From NCBI RefSeq assembly GCF_013694095.1, contig NZ_JACEFB010000009.1, positions 62,001 to 126,000 of the forward strand: a stretch of DNA of 64,000 bases. Direction: 5' to 3'. This document shows positions 34,075 through 42,194 of the stretch, one piece after another. A program made the position numbers and the translations under genes. Numbering within the stretch: the stretch's first letter is position 1; every line of letters begins with the position of its first letter. This stretch comes from Thermogemmata fonticola (GTDB lineage: Bacteria > Planctomycetota > Planctomycetia > Gemmatales > Gemmataceae). Under the pieces are notes generated by a model. The model worked only from the letters and a program-made list of their open reading frames with translations. It was not told where the DNA came from and searched no databases.

Positions 34075-37000
34075 TCAGGACTGGCGCGTGAGGCGCAGGC
34101 CGATGGGGAGCGAATCGCCGAAGAGGCGGGAGGAGTCCTCGCGGGCTTGCGTGGCCACCTCTTCGACCATGCGGAGCCAAGCGGCTGGGGCTTGCTGCTG
34201 GCGGAGGGTCTCCAGGACGCGCCGCCGGAGGGTTTCCTCCAGATCGAGTGCTCGGATGCCGCTGCGGCGGGCGAGATGGGTCAGGCAGAAGAGCCATTGA
34301 TGCCGCTGCTGCTCATCAGGGGGTGTGAAGCCGAGTAGGGTTTCGACCCAGCGGCTAGCGCTTTCCGGATGGACGACGGTGTTGAGCGGGCCGTACAGCA
34401 GGACGCGCGCACCCAGGCGGGTCAGGGACCAGAAGAGGTAGGGGGGAAGGGGCGTCTTTTTCAGATCGCGCAGGAGTTGTTCCGCCAGTTGCTCTTTGGT
34501 GCGGGGGTCGAGACGTTCCAGAGCAGCGGCGGCACGCCACATTTCGATGTATTCATTGGCGGCGGGGCGGGAGAAGGCCTTGCCTTTCTGCGGCAGCAGG
34601 ATAGGACGCAGGCGGGAGAAGAGTTGCTGCTGCAGCGCCGTGTTGAGGCCGCCGGCCACTCGGCGCCACATGATCCAGTATTCCGCACCGCCTTCACCCA
34701 CGGCGGCCTTGTTACTGGTGGGTCCGGCGCTGGCCGCCGACATGATCAGCTTCCAGAGCGACTCCACGCGGTAGCGATCCAGCGGGTCGCCGAAGCCGGG
34801 GCGCAGGACAAACCCGCTCAGGTTGTACCAGCGGGCGAGATGGGCGGGGGACTTGCTCCGCCCTGCTGCATGGGCTTCCAGGGCGTCCCAGAGGCGGCGG
34901 CAGACCGTGGTGGGCCAGTCGCTGCGCGGGCTCTCGAGCACCTCTTCCAACTGGCGGGTCAATTCCTGGGCCGTCGGCGTGGGCGCAGGAGAAGGGCGAG
35001 CCGCCGCTTCCGCACTGGCCGAGGACGAACTCCCGGAAGCGAAGACTTGGGCAATCAGCGTCTGCGCCGCCTGGATTTTCTCTTCAGGGAAAACATCCAC
35101 CAGGCGTGCCGCCCCGGCGACGTCTTCGGTCTCGGCCTCTTTACCCGGCGGTTGCAGCACTTCCCGCAGGTTAAACTCCAGACGCCAGCGATTCCCTTCG
35201 CGGGATTCGCAGAACAGTTCAAGGGTGCCGATCTCAGTACAGCGGGCCGCTAGGGTGACTGGCACCCGTTTGACACCGGCACGTTTGCCGCCGCGCAACA
35301 GGGTATGCAGAGGAGGCAAAGGGAGCAGGGCGCTGGGGGGCAAGCGCAGGAGCTGGCCAGGCTGGTCCTCGCCCCGCACCGTCGAACTGTAGAGGGGAAA
35401 CAGCACCGGCTGGCCCAGGGTCAATTCCAGCACCGGCTGGGGAATGCGGATTTCCGTCCCTTCTTCCATCCGCCGCGGGACGACGCAGAGCACCGGGATG
35501 CTGTCCGGTTCGGCGGGGGAAGCATTGGGGGAAGCCGGGGGAGTAGCTTCGCTGGGGGTGGCTTGCGCGGGGGGGGAAACGCTTGCCGAAGCCGAAGCGG
35601 GCCACTCTGGGACGGACCCCTCGGCATTCAGCGCTGTTGAGTCCGTATCGGGGCGTGCGGAGCCGCCAGGCGATTTTGGGGAAGAGGAGGGAGCGGCAGG
35701 GGCTAAGTCTTCGGTGGCGATCTGGATGTAGTAGGAGCGGGGAATGCCCCCCCCGATGCGCCGCCCCCCGGTCGCTTTGAGCCAAGCGAAGTAGGCGGCC
35801 CCCCAGGCCACGGCCAGGTCCAGGGAGGGACTGGTCAGGACCAGCGGCTGCCAGGGTTGCCCGGCGGTGGCGAACCAACTCTGGAGCACTTCCAGGAGGC
35901 GCTGGCGGACGCTCGCCGGCTGGAAGACGCCGCCGTTGAACAGGATGGCATCCGGGCGGGTGTCTGGAGGCAGATGCCGCCGCAAAAAAGCGGCCAGGTG
36001 GCGGGTGATCCCCGGATCGCTGACATAAGGCAGTCCCATCTCCTGGAGACCCAAGTGGTCGTTCCCCTGCTGCGGTTCGGCCTGGAAGGGGACGTGGGGG
36101 AAGAAACCCTCGAAGAGGAATTGCCGCACCTGCTGGGGTTGCAGGGTCAGGGAGAGGGAGCCGCCGACCACGGTCCGGCCTCGTCCCATGACGGTGACGG
36201 GATATTGGGGCGGAGGCGGGTCAGCCAGCAGGGCCTCCTTGGCCAGCCGGCACGCCTGAACCAAAGCGCCAAAGCGTGCGCTGTCGAGACGCCCGCCCGG
36301 CAGGTGCGGCTCCCATTGTTTTTCCACCCAGCGGGCCAGGGCGAGGTCCATGTTATCCCCGCCGAGCAAGAGGTGATCGCCGACGGCTTCCCGGACAAAG
36401 GCGGCCTCCCCGTGCTCTTCCTCCACGCGGATCAGGGTGAAGTCGGTGGTTCCACCGCCGACATCGACGACCAGGCAGCGCATTCCCGGCCGCAACTGGG
36501 CAGCTTCCGCCGGAGCATGGGTGCCCAGCCAGGCGTAGAAGGCGGCTTGCGGTTCCTCCAGCAAGGTCACTTGCTGCAAGCCGGCGTGCCGGGCCGCTTC
36601 CGCGGTCAAGTTGCGGGCCACATCGTCGAACGAAGCCGGGACGGTGATAACTACCCGCTGCTCTTCCAGGCGTTCTTCGGGACTGCGCTGCGGTTGGCTG
36701 TTCCAGGCGTGCACCAGGTGGCGCAGGTAGCGGGCGGATGCCTCCAGGGGAGACAGACGCGGCACATCAGCAGGTGCGCCCCACGGCAAAAGCGGAGCGG
36801 TGCGATCCACCCCCGCATGGCAGAGCCACGATTTCGCGCTGGACACCTGCCGGCCGGGCACCTTGGCTCCGTGGTCGCGGGCGAAAACCCCCACCACCTC
36901 CGCGGCCCCTTTCTCCCAGGGGACATCCAAAGCTCCGGGCGGGAACTCCGTGGCGGCAGGCAGATACAGGAAAGAGGGGAGCAAAGGGCGCGCGGCCACC

Positions 37001-37134
37001 TCTCCCGGTGCCACCACTTGCGGGATCGGGAAGGTGTGCAACTTCGGCCCGCCAGGCGAGCGCTCCCGGCTGTCCACATAGGCAACCGCTATGTTCGTCG
37101 TGCCCAAATCGATACCGACATGATACCGTGCCAT
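34075..37134 (-). CDS. Large Hsp70/DnaK-family protein with C-terminal extension
   Basis: The 1019-residue product starts MARYHVGIDLGTTNIAVAYV, with the phosphate-1 loop of Hsp70 ATPases. It continues with VVDVGGGTTDFTLI (about 220, phosphate-2), SLDLAVAWGAAY (connect/adenosine region) and a beta-rich substrate-binding-like part (about 520-680) interrupted by an Ala/Pro/Ser-rich insert (about 475-520). The last about 330 residues are helical and contain YWIMWRRVAGGL and LPPYLFWSLTRLGARVLLYG, as in the DUF3731-type tail of long bacterial Hsp70s. Classical DnaK is about 630 residues. The long open extension above the ATG at 37134 is not used, because it overlaps the divergent mfnF-like gene and lacks similarity. 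No GrpE or DnaJ is adjacent. It is a chaperone-like ATPase; the client is unknown. Confidence 0.9.
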   Translation of the reverse strand: MARYHVGIDLGTTNIAVAYVDSRERSPGGPKLHTFPIPQVVAPGEVAARPLLPSFLYLPAATEFPPGALDVPWEKGAAEVVGVFARDHGAKVPGRQVSSAKSWLCHAGVDRTAPLLPWGAPADVPRLSPLEASARYLRHLVHAWNSQPQRSPEERLEEQRVVITVPASFDDVARNLTAEAARHAGLQQVTLLEEPQAAFYAWLGTHAPAEAAQLRPGMRCLVVDVGGGTTDFTLIRVEEEHGEAAFVREAVGDHLLLGGDNMDLALARWVEKQWEPHLPGGRLDSARFGALVQACRLAKEALLADPPPPQYPVTVMGRGRTVVGGSLSLTLQPQQVRQFLFEGFFPHVPFQAEPQQGNDHLGLQEMGLPYVSDPGITRHLAAFLRRHLPPDTRPDAILFNGGVFQPASVRQRLLEVLQSWFATAGQPWQPLVLTSPSLDLAVAWGAAYFAWLKATGGRRIGGGIPRSYYIQIATEDLAPAAPSSSPKSPGGSARPDTDSTALNAEGSVPEWPASASASVSPPAQATPSEATPPASPNASPAEPDSIPVLCVVPRRMEEGTEIRIPQPVLELTLGQPVLFPLYSSTVRGEDQPGQLLRLPPSALLPLPPLHTLLRGGKRAGVKRVPVTLAARCTEIGTLELFCESREGNRWRLEFNLREVLQPPGKEAETEDVAGAARLVDVFPEEKIQAAQTLIAQVFASGSSSSASAEAAARPSPAPTPTAQELTRQLEEVLESPRSDWPTTVCRRLWDALEAHAAGRSKSPAHLARWYNLSGFVLRPGFGDPLDRYRVESLWKLIMSAASAGPTSNKAAVGEGGAEYWIMWRRVAGGLNTALQQQLFSRLRPILLPQKGKAFSRPAANEYIEMWRAAAALERLDPRTKEQLAEQLLRDLKKTPLPPYLFWSLTRLGARVLLYGPLNTVVHPESASRWVETLLGFTPPDEQQRHQWLFCLTHLARRSGIRALDLEETLRRRVLETLRQQQAPAAWLRMVEEVATQAREDSSRLFGDSLPIGLRLTRQS

Positions 37135-37213
37135 AGCCGTGGGGTGACTCCTATATCTACAAATCGCCGGGTGTTCCTTCCCGCCAGACTGCACCGTCCG
37201 GGGCTTGATACTG
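37135..37213. promoter_or_regulatory. Short divergent promoter region, hsp70-like / mfnF-like
   Basis: Only 79 bp separate the two start codons, so both promoters and any shared operator must lie here or inside the genes. No canonical hexamer pair is obvious by eye; the call rests on geometry. Confidence 0.45.
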
Positions 37214-38296
37214 ATGGCTGGTGTACAAGCAGCCCGCCCGCCTCTGGAAGAATCCGCCTCCCGTGCTACTGCTGTTTTAGGATGGGACATTGGCGGTGCG
37301 AACCTCAAAGCGGTCCTGCTGGCCCCATCGGGCCAACCGCTCCAGGCAATCAGCCGGCCTTTTCCCCTCTGGAAGCAACCGGACAGGTTGGCGGCAACTC
37401 TCGCGGAGCTGGCGGCGGCATTTCCACCGGCGGCGCTCTGGGCGGTAACAATGACCGGCGAGCTGTGCGATTGTTTTTCCAGCCGGCGGGAAGGCGTTTC
37501 CGCGATTTTAGATGCTGTGGAACAGGCAGCCGGTGCAGCCAGCGTGCGGGTCTGGACCACGGCCGGCCAGTTCGTGACCCCGGACAGGGCACGGCGGGAA
37601 GCGCTACGGACGGCTTCCGCCAACTGGCATGCCCTGGCCACGGCGGCGGCCCGCCGCTTCGCCCCCCACGGCTCTGCCTTGCTTTGCGACATCGGTTCGA
37701 CCACCACCGACGTGATCCCCATCCTTCAGGGCCGCCCCTGCCCCAGCGGTTGGACGGATGAAGAACGCCTCCGCAGCGGGGAGCTGATCTACCGCGGCGT
37801 CCGCCGCACACCCCTGTGTGTCTTGATGCCGGAAAAAACCTGCGCGGAATGGTTCGCTACCACCCTGGACCTGTTCCTGATTGTGGGCGATCTGCCGCCG
37901 GATGCCAGCGATACAGACACGGCGGATGGCCGGCCCGCGACCCTCCCGTGCGCTTACGCCCGCCTGGCGCGCCTGTGGGGAACCGACAGCGAACGGATGC
38001 ATCCGGACGCCTTGCTTCGCCTGGCCGCTCAGCTCCGCCAGCGTCTGGAAGAGGAAATCACCAGCGCCTGGACGCAGGTCTGCCAGCAGGACGGCGGAGC
38101 GCGCTGGCCGCAAACCATCCTCCTGTCCGGCAGCGGGGAATTCCTGGCGCGGCGGGTGCTGCCCCGCTTCCTCGCGCTGCACTCCCAGCAGCCGGTCCCC
38201 CGGATTCTCTCGCTCGCGGAACAGCTCGGTCCCCGGCTCTCGGCCGCAGCCCCGGCCTGGGCCGTAGCGGAATTGGCACGCCCCTCCGCCGCTTAA
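37214..38296 (+). CDS. MfnF-like hydantoinase/oxoprolinase-family protein, methanofuran-linked C1 pathway
   Basis: The 360-residue product opens LGWDIGGANLKAVLL and carries TMTGELCDCFSSRREGV and LCDIGSTTTDVIPI, the ASKHA-type nucleotide-binding motifs of the one-carbon family TIGR03123. In archaea MfnF joins the furan and gamma-glutamyltyramine parts of methanofuran, and planctomycetes and methylotrophs carry homologues in their tetrahydromethanopterin-linked formaldehyde pathway. Here it stands alone: no fhc, mch or mtd gene lies within reach. The ATG at 37214 has GGGG about 8 bases upstream; a TTG three codons earlier is an alternative. The family call is strong; the bacterial substrate is taken from the archaeal enzyme. 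Confidence 0.82.
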   Translation: MAGVQAARPPLEESASRATAVLGWDIGGANLKAVLLAPSGQPLQAISRPFPLWKQPDRLAATLAELAAAFPPAALWAVTMTGELCDCFSSRREGVSAILDAVEQAAGAASVRVWTTAGQFVTPDRARREALRTASANWHALATAAARRFAPHGSALLCDIGSTTTDVIPILQGRPCPSGWTDEERLRSGELIYRGVRRTPLCVLMPEKTCAEWFATTLDLFLIVGDLPPDASDTDTADGRPATLPCAYARLARLWGTDSERMHPDALLRLAAQLRQRLEEEITSAWTQVCQQDGGARWPQTILLSGSGEFLARRVLPRFLALHSQQPVPRILSLAEQLGPRLSAAAPAWAVAELARPSAA

Positions 38297-38609
38297 GCAT
38301 GCGGTCTAACGGCTGCTTCCAGGATGCCCCGCCCGCGGTTGCCGCCCCCTCTGAGGTCTCCAGTGATTCCTTCTCTCCCCGCCCCGGCCTGCACCGCCGC
38401 CTACGATAATGGTGTCGGGAGTGCTGCCGCCAAAAACTTTCTGACTAATGGTCGATGAAGACCTGGGCAACTGAGGAGAAGGGCAGGATAACGAAAGCGG
38501 TCGGGGAGTTCGGAAAGGCGGGGAGCGTGGAGCGAACGCCGATCAGCGGGTCGGATGAGTGACAGGGGGATGGCATGCAGACGGTGATAATGAGTGACAG
38601 GGGGATGGC
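38297..38609. other. Intergenic region before hpnE, with duplicated start region
   Basis: This 313-bp stretch between two plus-strand genes has a duplicated ribosome-site/ATG segment at its end (38555-38615, listed separately). Nothing else was recognised. Confidence 0.4.
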
Positions 38610-38615
38610 ATGCAG
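38555..38615 (+). repeat. 26-bp duplication of the hpnE ribosome-binding site and start codon (period 35)
   Basis: ATGAGTGACAGGGGGATGGC followed by ATGCAG occurs at 38555-38580 and again at 38590-38615. The second copy supplies the AGGGGG and ATG (38610) of hpnE. The first copy's ATG (38575) is in another frame and opens a 16-codon leader frame that ends at 38625, overlapping the hpnE start. Confidence 0.9.
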
Positions 38616-40055
38616 GTGGTGGTGATTGGCGGGGGGCTGGCGGGGCTGGCCGCCACGGTGGCCCTCGCCCGGCGGGGAGTGGCGGTGACCTTGCTGGAAG
38701 CCCGCCCCCGCTTGGGAGGCCGGGCCGGCTCATTCCGCGATACTCCCACCGGCCAGTGGCTGGATGTCTGCCAGCATGTGGCGATGGGGTGCTGCACGCA
38801 GCTATTGCAGTTCTTCCGCACGGTGGGGTTGCAGCATTATCTGGTGGCGCAGCCTCGCTTGGTTTTCCTGACGCCTGAAGGCCGGCATAGTTACTTTCAA
38901 GCGGCCTGCTGGCCGGCGCCGTTCCACCTCAGCCGGGCCTTGCTCGCCGCCCACTACCTGACCCCCGGCGACAAAATCCGCATCCTGCGCGGACTGGCCG
39001 CCCTGCTACGCTGCGATCCGGACGAGGACGTGCCGCTGGAACCCTGGCTGCGCACCCACGGCCAGACGGATCGCACCTTGGCCCGCTTCTGGAACACCGT
39101 GCTGGTCAGCGCCTTGAACGAACCCTGCGCCACGGCGGGACGCAAATATGCCCGCAAGGTTTTTGTCGAAGGCTTCCTCCAGCAGCGCGACGGCTGGAGG
39201 GTCCACCTTCCGATCGTACCTCTGGAGCGCCTCTACGGTTCGGAGTTGCAGGCCTTTTTTGCCCGGCATGGGGTGAGGGTCCGCCTCCAGGCCGCCGTCC
39301 GCCGTCTGCTGCTCGATCCGCTTCAACCGCGGGTCGCTGCCGTCGAACTCCGGGATGCTTCCCGCCTGCAAGCTGACCACTACATCCTGGCCGTGCCGTT
39401 CTATCGCCTGCCGGACCTGCTGCCTCCGTCCCTCTTCGAGCAGTTTCCGGTCTTGGACCGCATCCGCCAATTGGAAACCGCCCCGATCACCAGCCTGCAT
39501 CTCTGGTTCGACCGACCCGTATTACCCTGGCCCCATGCTGTTGTGGTCGGCGGTGTGTCCCAGTGGCTTTTTCGCCGTCCCTTCCCCGCTGGCGTGGAGC
39601 TGAACGGCACGGAGAACTTCTCCCCAGAAAACTCCTCGCCTTCCGCGGATGGCCATTCCGCCACGGTTCTGCCCTCTCCGCAGCAGCCTGCGGTTCCGCC
39701 TGCGGTTTCCGCTGAGAGCCATTACCTTCAGGTGGTCATCAGTGCCTCGACGGCTCATCTGGCGGGGGGACATGCGGACTTGCAGCAGCGCGTCGTACAG
39801 GAACTACGGCAACTGCTCCCGGCGGCCCGGACTGCCCGCCTCCTACACGCCCGCGTCATCACGGAGCATCAAGCCACCTTCCGCCCCGTGCCGGGTGTCG
39901 ATCGCTGGCGCCCGCCCCAGGCTTCGCCGCTCTCCAACCTGGCCCTCGCCGGGGATTGGACCGCCACCGGCTGGCCCGCCACCATGGAAAGCGCCGTCCG
40001 CAGCGGCTATCTGGCCGCCCAGGTCGTCTTGCAGCGAGCGGGAGAACCGTCTTGA
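38610..40055 (+). CDS. hpnE: Hydroxysqualene dehydroxylase-type FAD amine oxidase
   Basis: The 481-residue product begins MQVVVIGGGLAGLAATVALARRG with the Rossmann FAD motif GxGxxG. It continues ARPRLGGRAGSF, then NTVLVSALNEPCATAG-KYARKVFVEGF, a hallmark stretch of the squalene-associated FAD desaturase HpnE. It ends with LALAGDWTATGWPATMESAVRSGYLAA, the second FAD-contact motif of the phytoene-desaturase superfamily. HpnE reduces hydroxysqualene to squalene for hopanoids or sterols. The partner genes hpnC/hpnD are not next to it, so the step is encoded separately. An Ala/Pro/Ser-rich insert of about 30 residues (about 330-365) is unusual. AGGGGG lies 5 bases before the ATG. A related carotenoid desaturase is a less likely reading. 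Confidence 0.85.
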   Translation: MQVVVIGGGLAGLAATVALARRGVAVTLLEARPRLGGRAGSFRDTPTGQWLDVCQHVAMGCCTQLLQFFRTVGLQHYLVAQPRLVFLTPEGRHSYFQAACWPAPFHLSRALLAAHYLTPGDKIRILRGLAALLRCDPDEDVPLEPWLRTHGQTDRTLARFWNTVLVSALNEPCATAGRKYARKVFVEGFLQQRDGWRVHLPIVPLERLYGSELQAFFARHGVRVRLQAAVRRLLLDPLQPRVAAVELRDASRLQADHYILAVPFYRLPDLLPPSLFEQFPVLDRIRQLETAPITSLHLWFDRPVLPWPHAVVVGGVSQWLFRRPFPAGVELNGTENFSPENSSPSADGHSATVLPSPQQPAVPPAVSAESHYLQVVISASTAHLAGGHADLQQRVVQELRQLLPAARTARLLHARVITEHQATFRPVPGVDRWRPPQASPLSNLALAGDWTATGWPATMESAVRSGYLAAQVVLQRAGEPS

Positions 40056-40257
40056 CCTCCCCGCGACTCCTCATTTCCTCATTTTGACTCTCCCCGCCAG
40101 CCTGTCCAAATAAACCAACTTTTTGGGGAAGTCCTCTGGAATTTTCGTCTATATCGGTTATGGAGCGGACTTTTGTTCGCTCAGGTGGAAACGGTGGGTG
40201 GAGCTGCGGCCAAGCCGTTGCAGAGGGGTGACCCTGAAGGAAGGCGGAGGGGCGATC

Positions 40258-41091
40258 ATGACGGAACCATCTTCAGCCGCTCAGCGTTTGGGTGATGCAG
40301 GTTCTCCGCTGGGAACCGTCCGCATTCTTCGAGAACCTACCATCTACGTTTTGGGTCGCCAGATGCTCAACACCGAGGAGTTGCGCCGCTTCCTGGCCGA
40401 TCATGGCGTCACCTGGTCCAGTGACAGCGACATCCCCGCCGAGATACTCTGCGAAACCGCAGGCCGAGTTTGCTACATGAGCTTTGCCCGACCACGACCC
40501 GGCGGCAACAAAGCTTACCTCCACCACATCAAAGAATCCGGCCACGGCTCCGTCCTCGAACACGCTGTCTGGAACTTCCTCATCACCGGCGTCAGCCGCA
40601 GCCTCACCCACGAACTGGTCCGCCACAGAGCGGGCTTTGGCTTTTCCCAACTCTCCCAGCGCTACGTCGATGAAAGCGTGGCGGAATATGTGGAGCCGGA
40701 CATCATTGCCCATGACCCGGAATTGCATGCCGTCTGGCTGGAGGCGATTCAAACCGTCCACCAGGCTTACGTCCAGCTCGTCGAGCTGCTCCAGCGCAAG
40801 CTGCCAGAAATGGAGGACAAGACCCTGCGGCGCAAGCTGGCTCGTCAAGCCGCCCGAAGCGTTCTGCCCAACGCCACTGAGACCAAGATATTCATCACGG
40901 CCAACGCCCGCGCCCTGCGGCACTTCCTCGAACAACGGGGCAGCCGCCACGCCGAGCCGGAAATCCGCAAACTCGCCAATCGCCTGCTGGACATACTCCA
41001 AAAGGAAGCCCCCAACCTGTTCGGGGACTACCAGCGCGTCGATCTGGGCGACGGCACCTTCGAGATCGTCACGGCGTACCGTAAGGTGTGA
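40258..41091 (+). CDS. thyX: Flavin-dependent thymidylate synthase ThyX
   Basis: The 277-residue product has the ThyX signature RHRAGFGFSQLSQRY (about residue 120) that binds FAD and dUMP. HGSVLEHAVWNFLITGVSR upstream and LPNATETKIFITANARALRHFL towards the C-terminus are family hallmarks. It makes dTMP from dUMP with methylene-tetrahydrofolate and NADPH as a tetramer. The length suits the family (220-300). GGAGG lies 8 bases before the ATG at 40258; the longer upstream frame has no ribosome site. It converges with the Clp_N gene 165 bp away. The call is secure. Confidence 0.97.
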   Translation: MTEPSSAAQRLGDAGSPLGTVRILREPTIYVLGRQMLNTEELRRFLADHGVTWSSDSDIPAEILCETAGRVCYMSFARPRPGGNKAYLHHIKESGHGSVLEHAVWNFLITGVSRSLTHELVRHRAGFGFSQLSQRYVDESVAEYVEPDIIAHDPELHAVWLEAIQTVHQAYVQLVELLQRKLPEMEDKTLRRKLARQAARSVLPNATETKIFITANARALRHFLEQRGSRHAEPEIRKLANRLLDILQKEAPNLFGDYQRVDLGDGTFEIVTAYRKV

Positions 41092-41220
41092 AAGGGCGAG
41101 GGGTCGGCATTCCCGATAGTCCGTGCCGGTCTAGCAACGTTTGGAGAGTTGGCTGTGGCGATACGCGTAGATCGGTCTGTTTCGGCAGGGTCGGTTCTGA
41201 GGAGCTTTGAGGCCGGGCGG

Positions 41221-41245
41221 AAGGGGAGCACAGGTTTGTGCCCTT
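41221..41245 (-). terminator. Weak hairpin after the Clp_N gene
   Basis: AAGGG-GAG-CACA pairs with TGTG-CCCTT across a 4-base loop, with a 3-base bulge, 12 bp past the Clp_N stop codon. There is no T-tract, so the call is tentative. Confidence 0.25.
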
Positions 41246-41256
41246 GCGCCGGGGGA

Positions 41257-41766
41257 TTACTGGACGGTGACTTCGTGTTCCGCCCGGACCGCGATTTCGG
41301 TGAGTTTGGCGGCAGTGACGCCGACGCGCTCGAAGCATTCGGCCACGATGCTGTTGGGGGTGGTGAAGAGAGTGATGAGAAGGTCCAGGGGGGTGATGCG
41401 CGAGCGCCCGCAGTCTTTGGCTCGCTGAAGGGCATCGCGGAGGATGCGGATGACATTGTCTGAGAGGAATTCGCGGTTGAGCAGAAGGGGGGGAGGGGGT
41501 TCGCCGTCCGTTTGGAGGAAGAGTTCGCGGAATTGTTCGAGCAGGTTGGGGATGTCGGCACCGAGGCGGTTGGCCCATTTATGCACGCCGCTATCGGGAG
41601 CGGCGAGTAGGCCCATGAAGAGGTGCGGCGTGCGCACGCTGTCCCAATTGGTGAGACGCGCTTGGGTCAACGATTCCCGGATGGCACGGGCCGCCGCATC
41701 AGTCAGTATGTCGGACCGCAACCGTCCGCCTGCAAGGAAAATATCGTCGTCCACGGCTCGTTCCAT
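41257..41766 (-). CDS. Stand-alone Clp N-terminal-domain protein
   Basis: The 169-residue product holds two copies of the Clp_N helical repeat (about 22-85: AARAIRESLTQARLTNWDSVRTPHLFMGLL; about 100-160: NVIRILRDALQRAKDCGRSRITPLDLLITLF), as at the N-terminus of ClpA, ClpB and ClpC. No AAA+ module follows. It could act as an adaptor or decoy that binds substrates or regulators for the cell's Clp chaperones. The alternating T/RTPxHL/DLL positions are intact in both repeats. The ATG has no strong ribosome site. Its promoter presumably lies in the 428-bp region shared with the divergent secreted gene. The domain call is firm; the role is inferred. Confidence 0.88.
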   Translation of the reverse strand: MERAVDDDIFLAGGRLRSDILTDAAARAIRESLTQARLTNWDSVRTPHLFMGLLAAPDSGVHKWANRLGADIPNLLEQFRELFLQTDGEPPPPLLLNREFLSDNVIRILRDALQRAKDCGRSRITPLDLLITLFTTPNSIVAECFERVGVTAAKLTEIAVRAEHEVTVQ

Positions 41767-42194
41767 TGGCTAACCGGGGGGTGCGGGAAGCGGTATCTGC
41801 CCCACCCGCCCGAAGACCGAGGGATTCCTACTCCGGCTAGCCGTGATTATGGCACCATCCCGCCAACTCTTCAAGCGTTTTTGCACCGCTTTTTGACGAT
41901 TTTTCCTTGCTCATCAGCTTTCTGAGTTTCAGCAGGAAAAGAGAAGGGGTGGAAAGGATGGCCTGGACCGGAGAAGGGACGGCAGGGGGAGGGACCCGAT
42001 CAACAGGGGAGGGGCGGAGGGGAGGCAGGAGGGGACCAGGGAAACCAGCCGCCGGTCGCCTGCCCAACTTGCCCCGGCCTGGGAAAGCGACCCCAGCGGT
42101 GGAAGGACAGGACCGCTTCCGTTACCGAGTTTCTCAGTATCCTGATCCTGGGGGTTTCCCGTTCCCCTGTCCTGACGCACGGAGGAACCTGCGT
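41767..42194. other. Divergent intergenic region, Clp_N / secreted gene
   Basis: This 428-bp stretch contains an A/T-rich core (41875-41950). A minus-strand frame ending at 41837 encodes a Lys-rich 25-residue peptide (MSKEKSSKSGAKTLEELAGW...) that could be a micro-protein or the leader of the Clp_N transcript. It is too short to call. Confidence 0.35.

Noticed and set aside
37135-37722. N-terminal extension of the Hsp70 frame by 196 codons
   Set aside because: It overlaps the divergent MfnF-like coding region and lacks protein-like composition; MARYHVGIDLG is the natural Hsp70 start.
35857-37761. 634-codon plus-strand frame opposite the Hsp70 gene
   Set aside because: Shadow. The Hsp70 phosphate loops lie on the minus strand.
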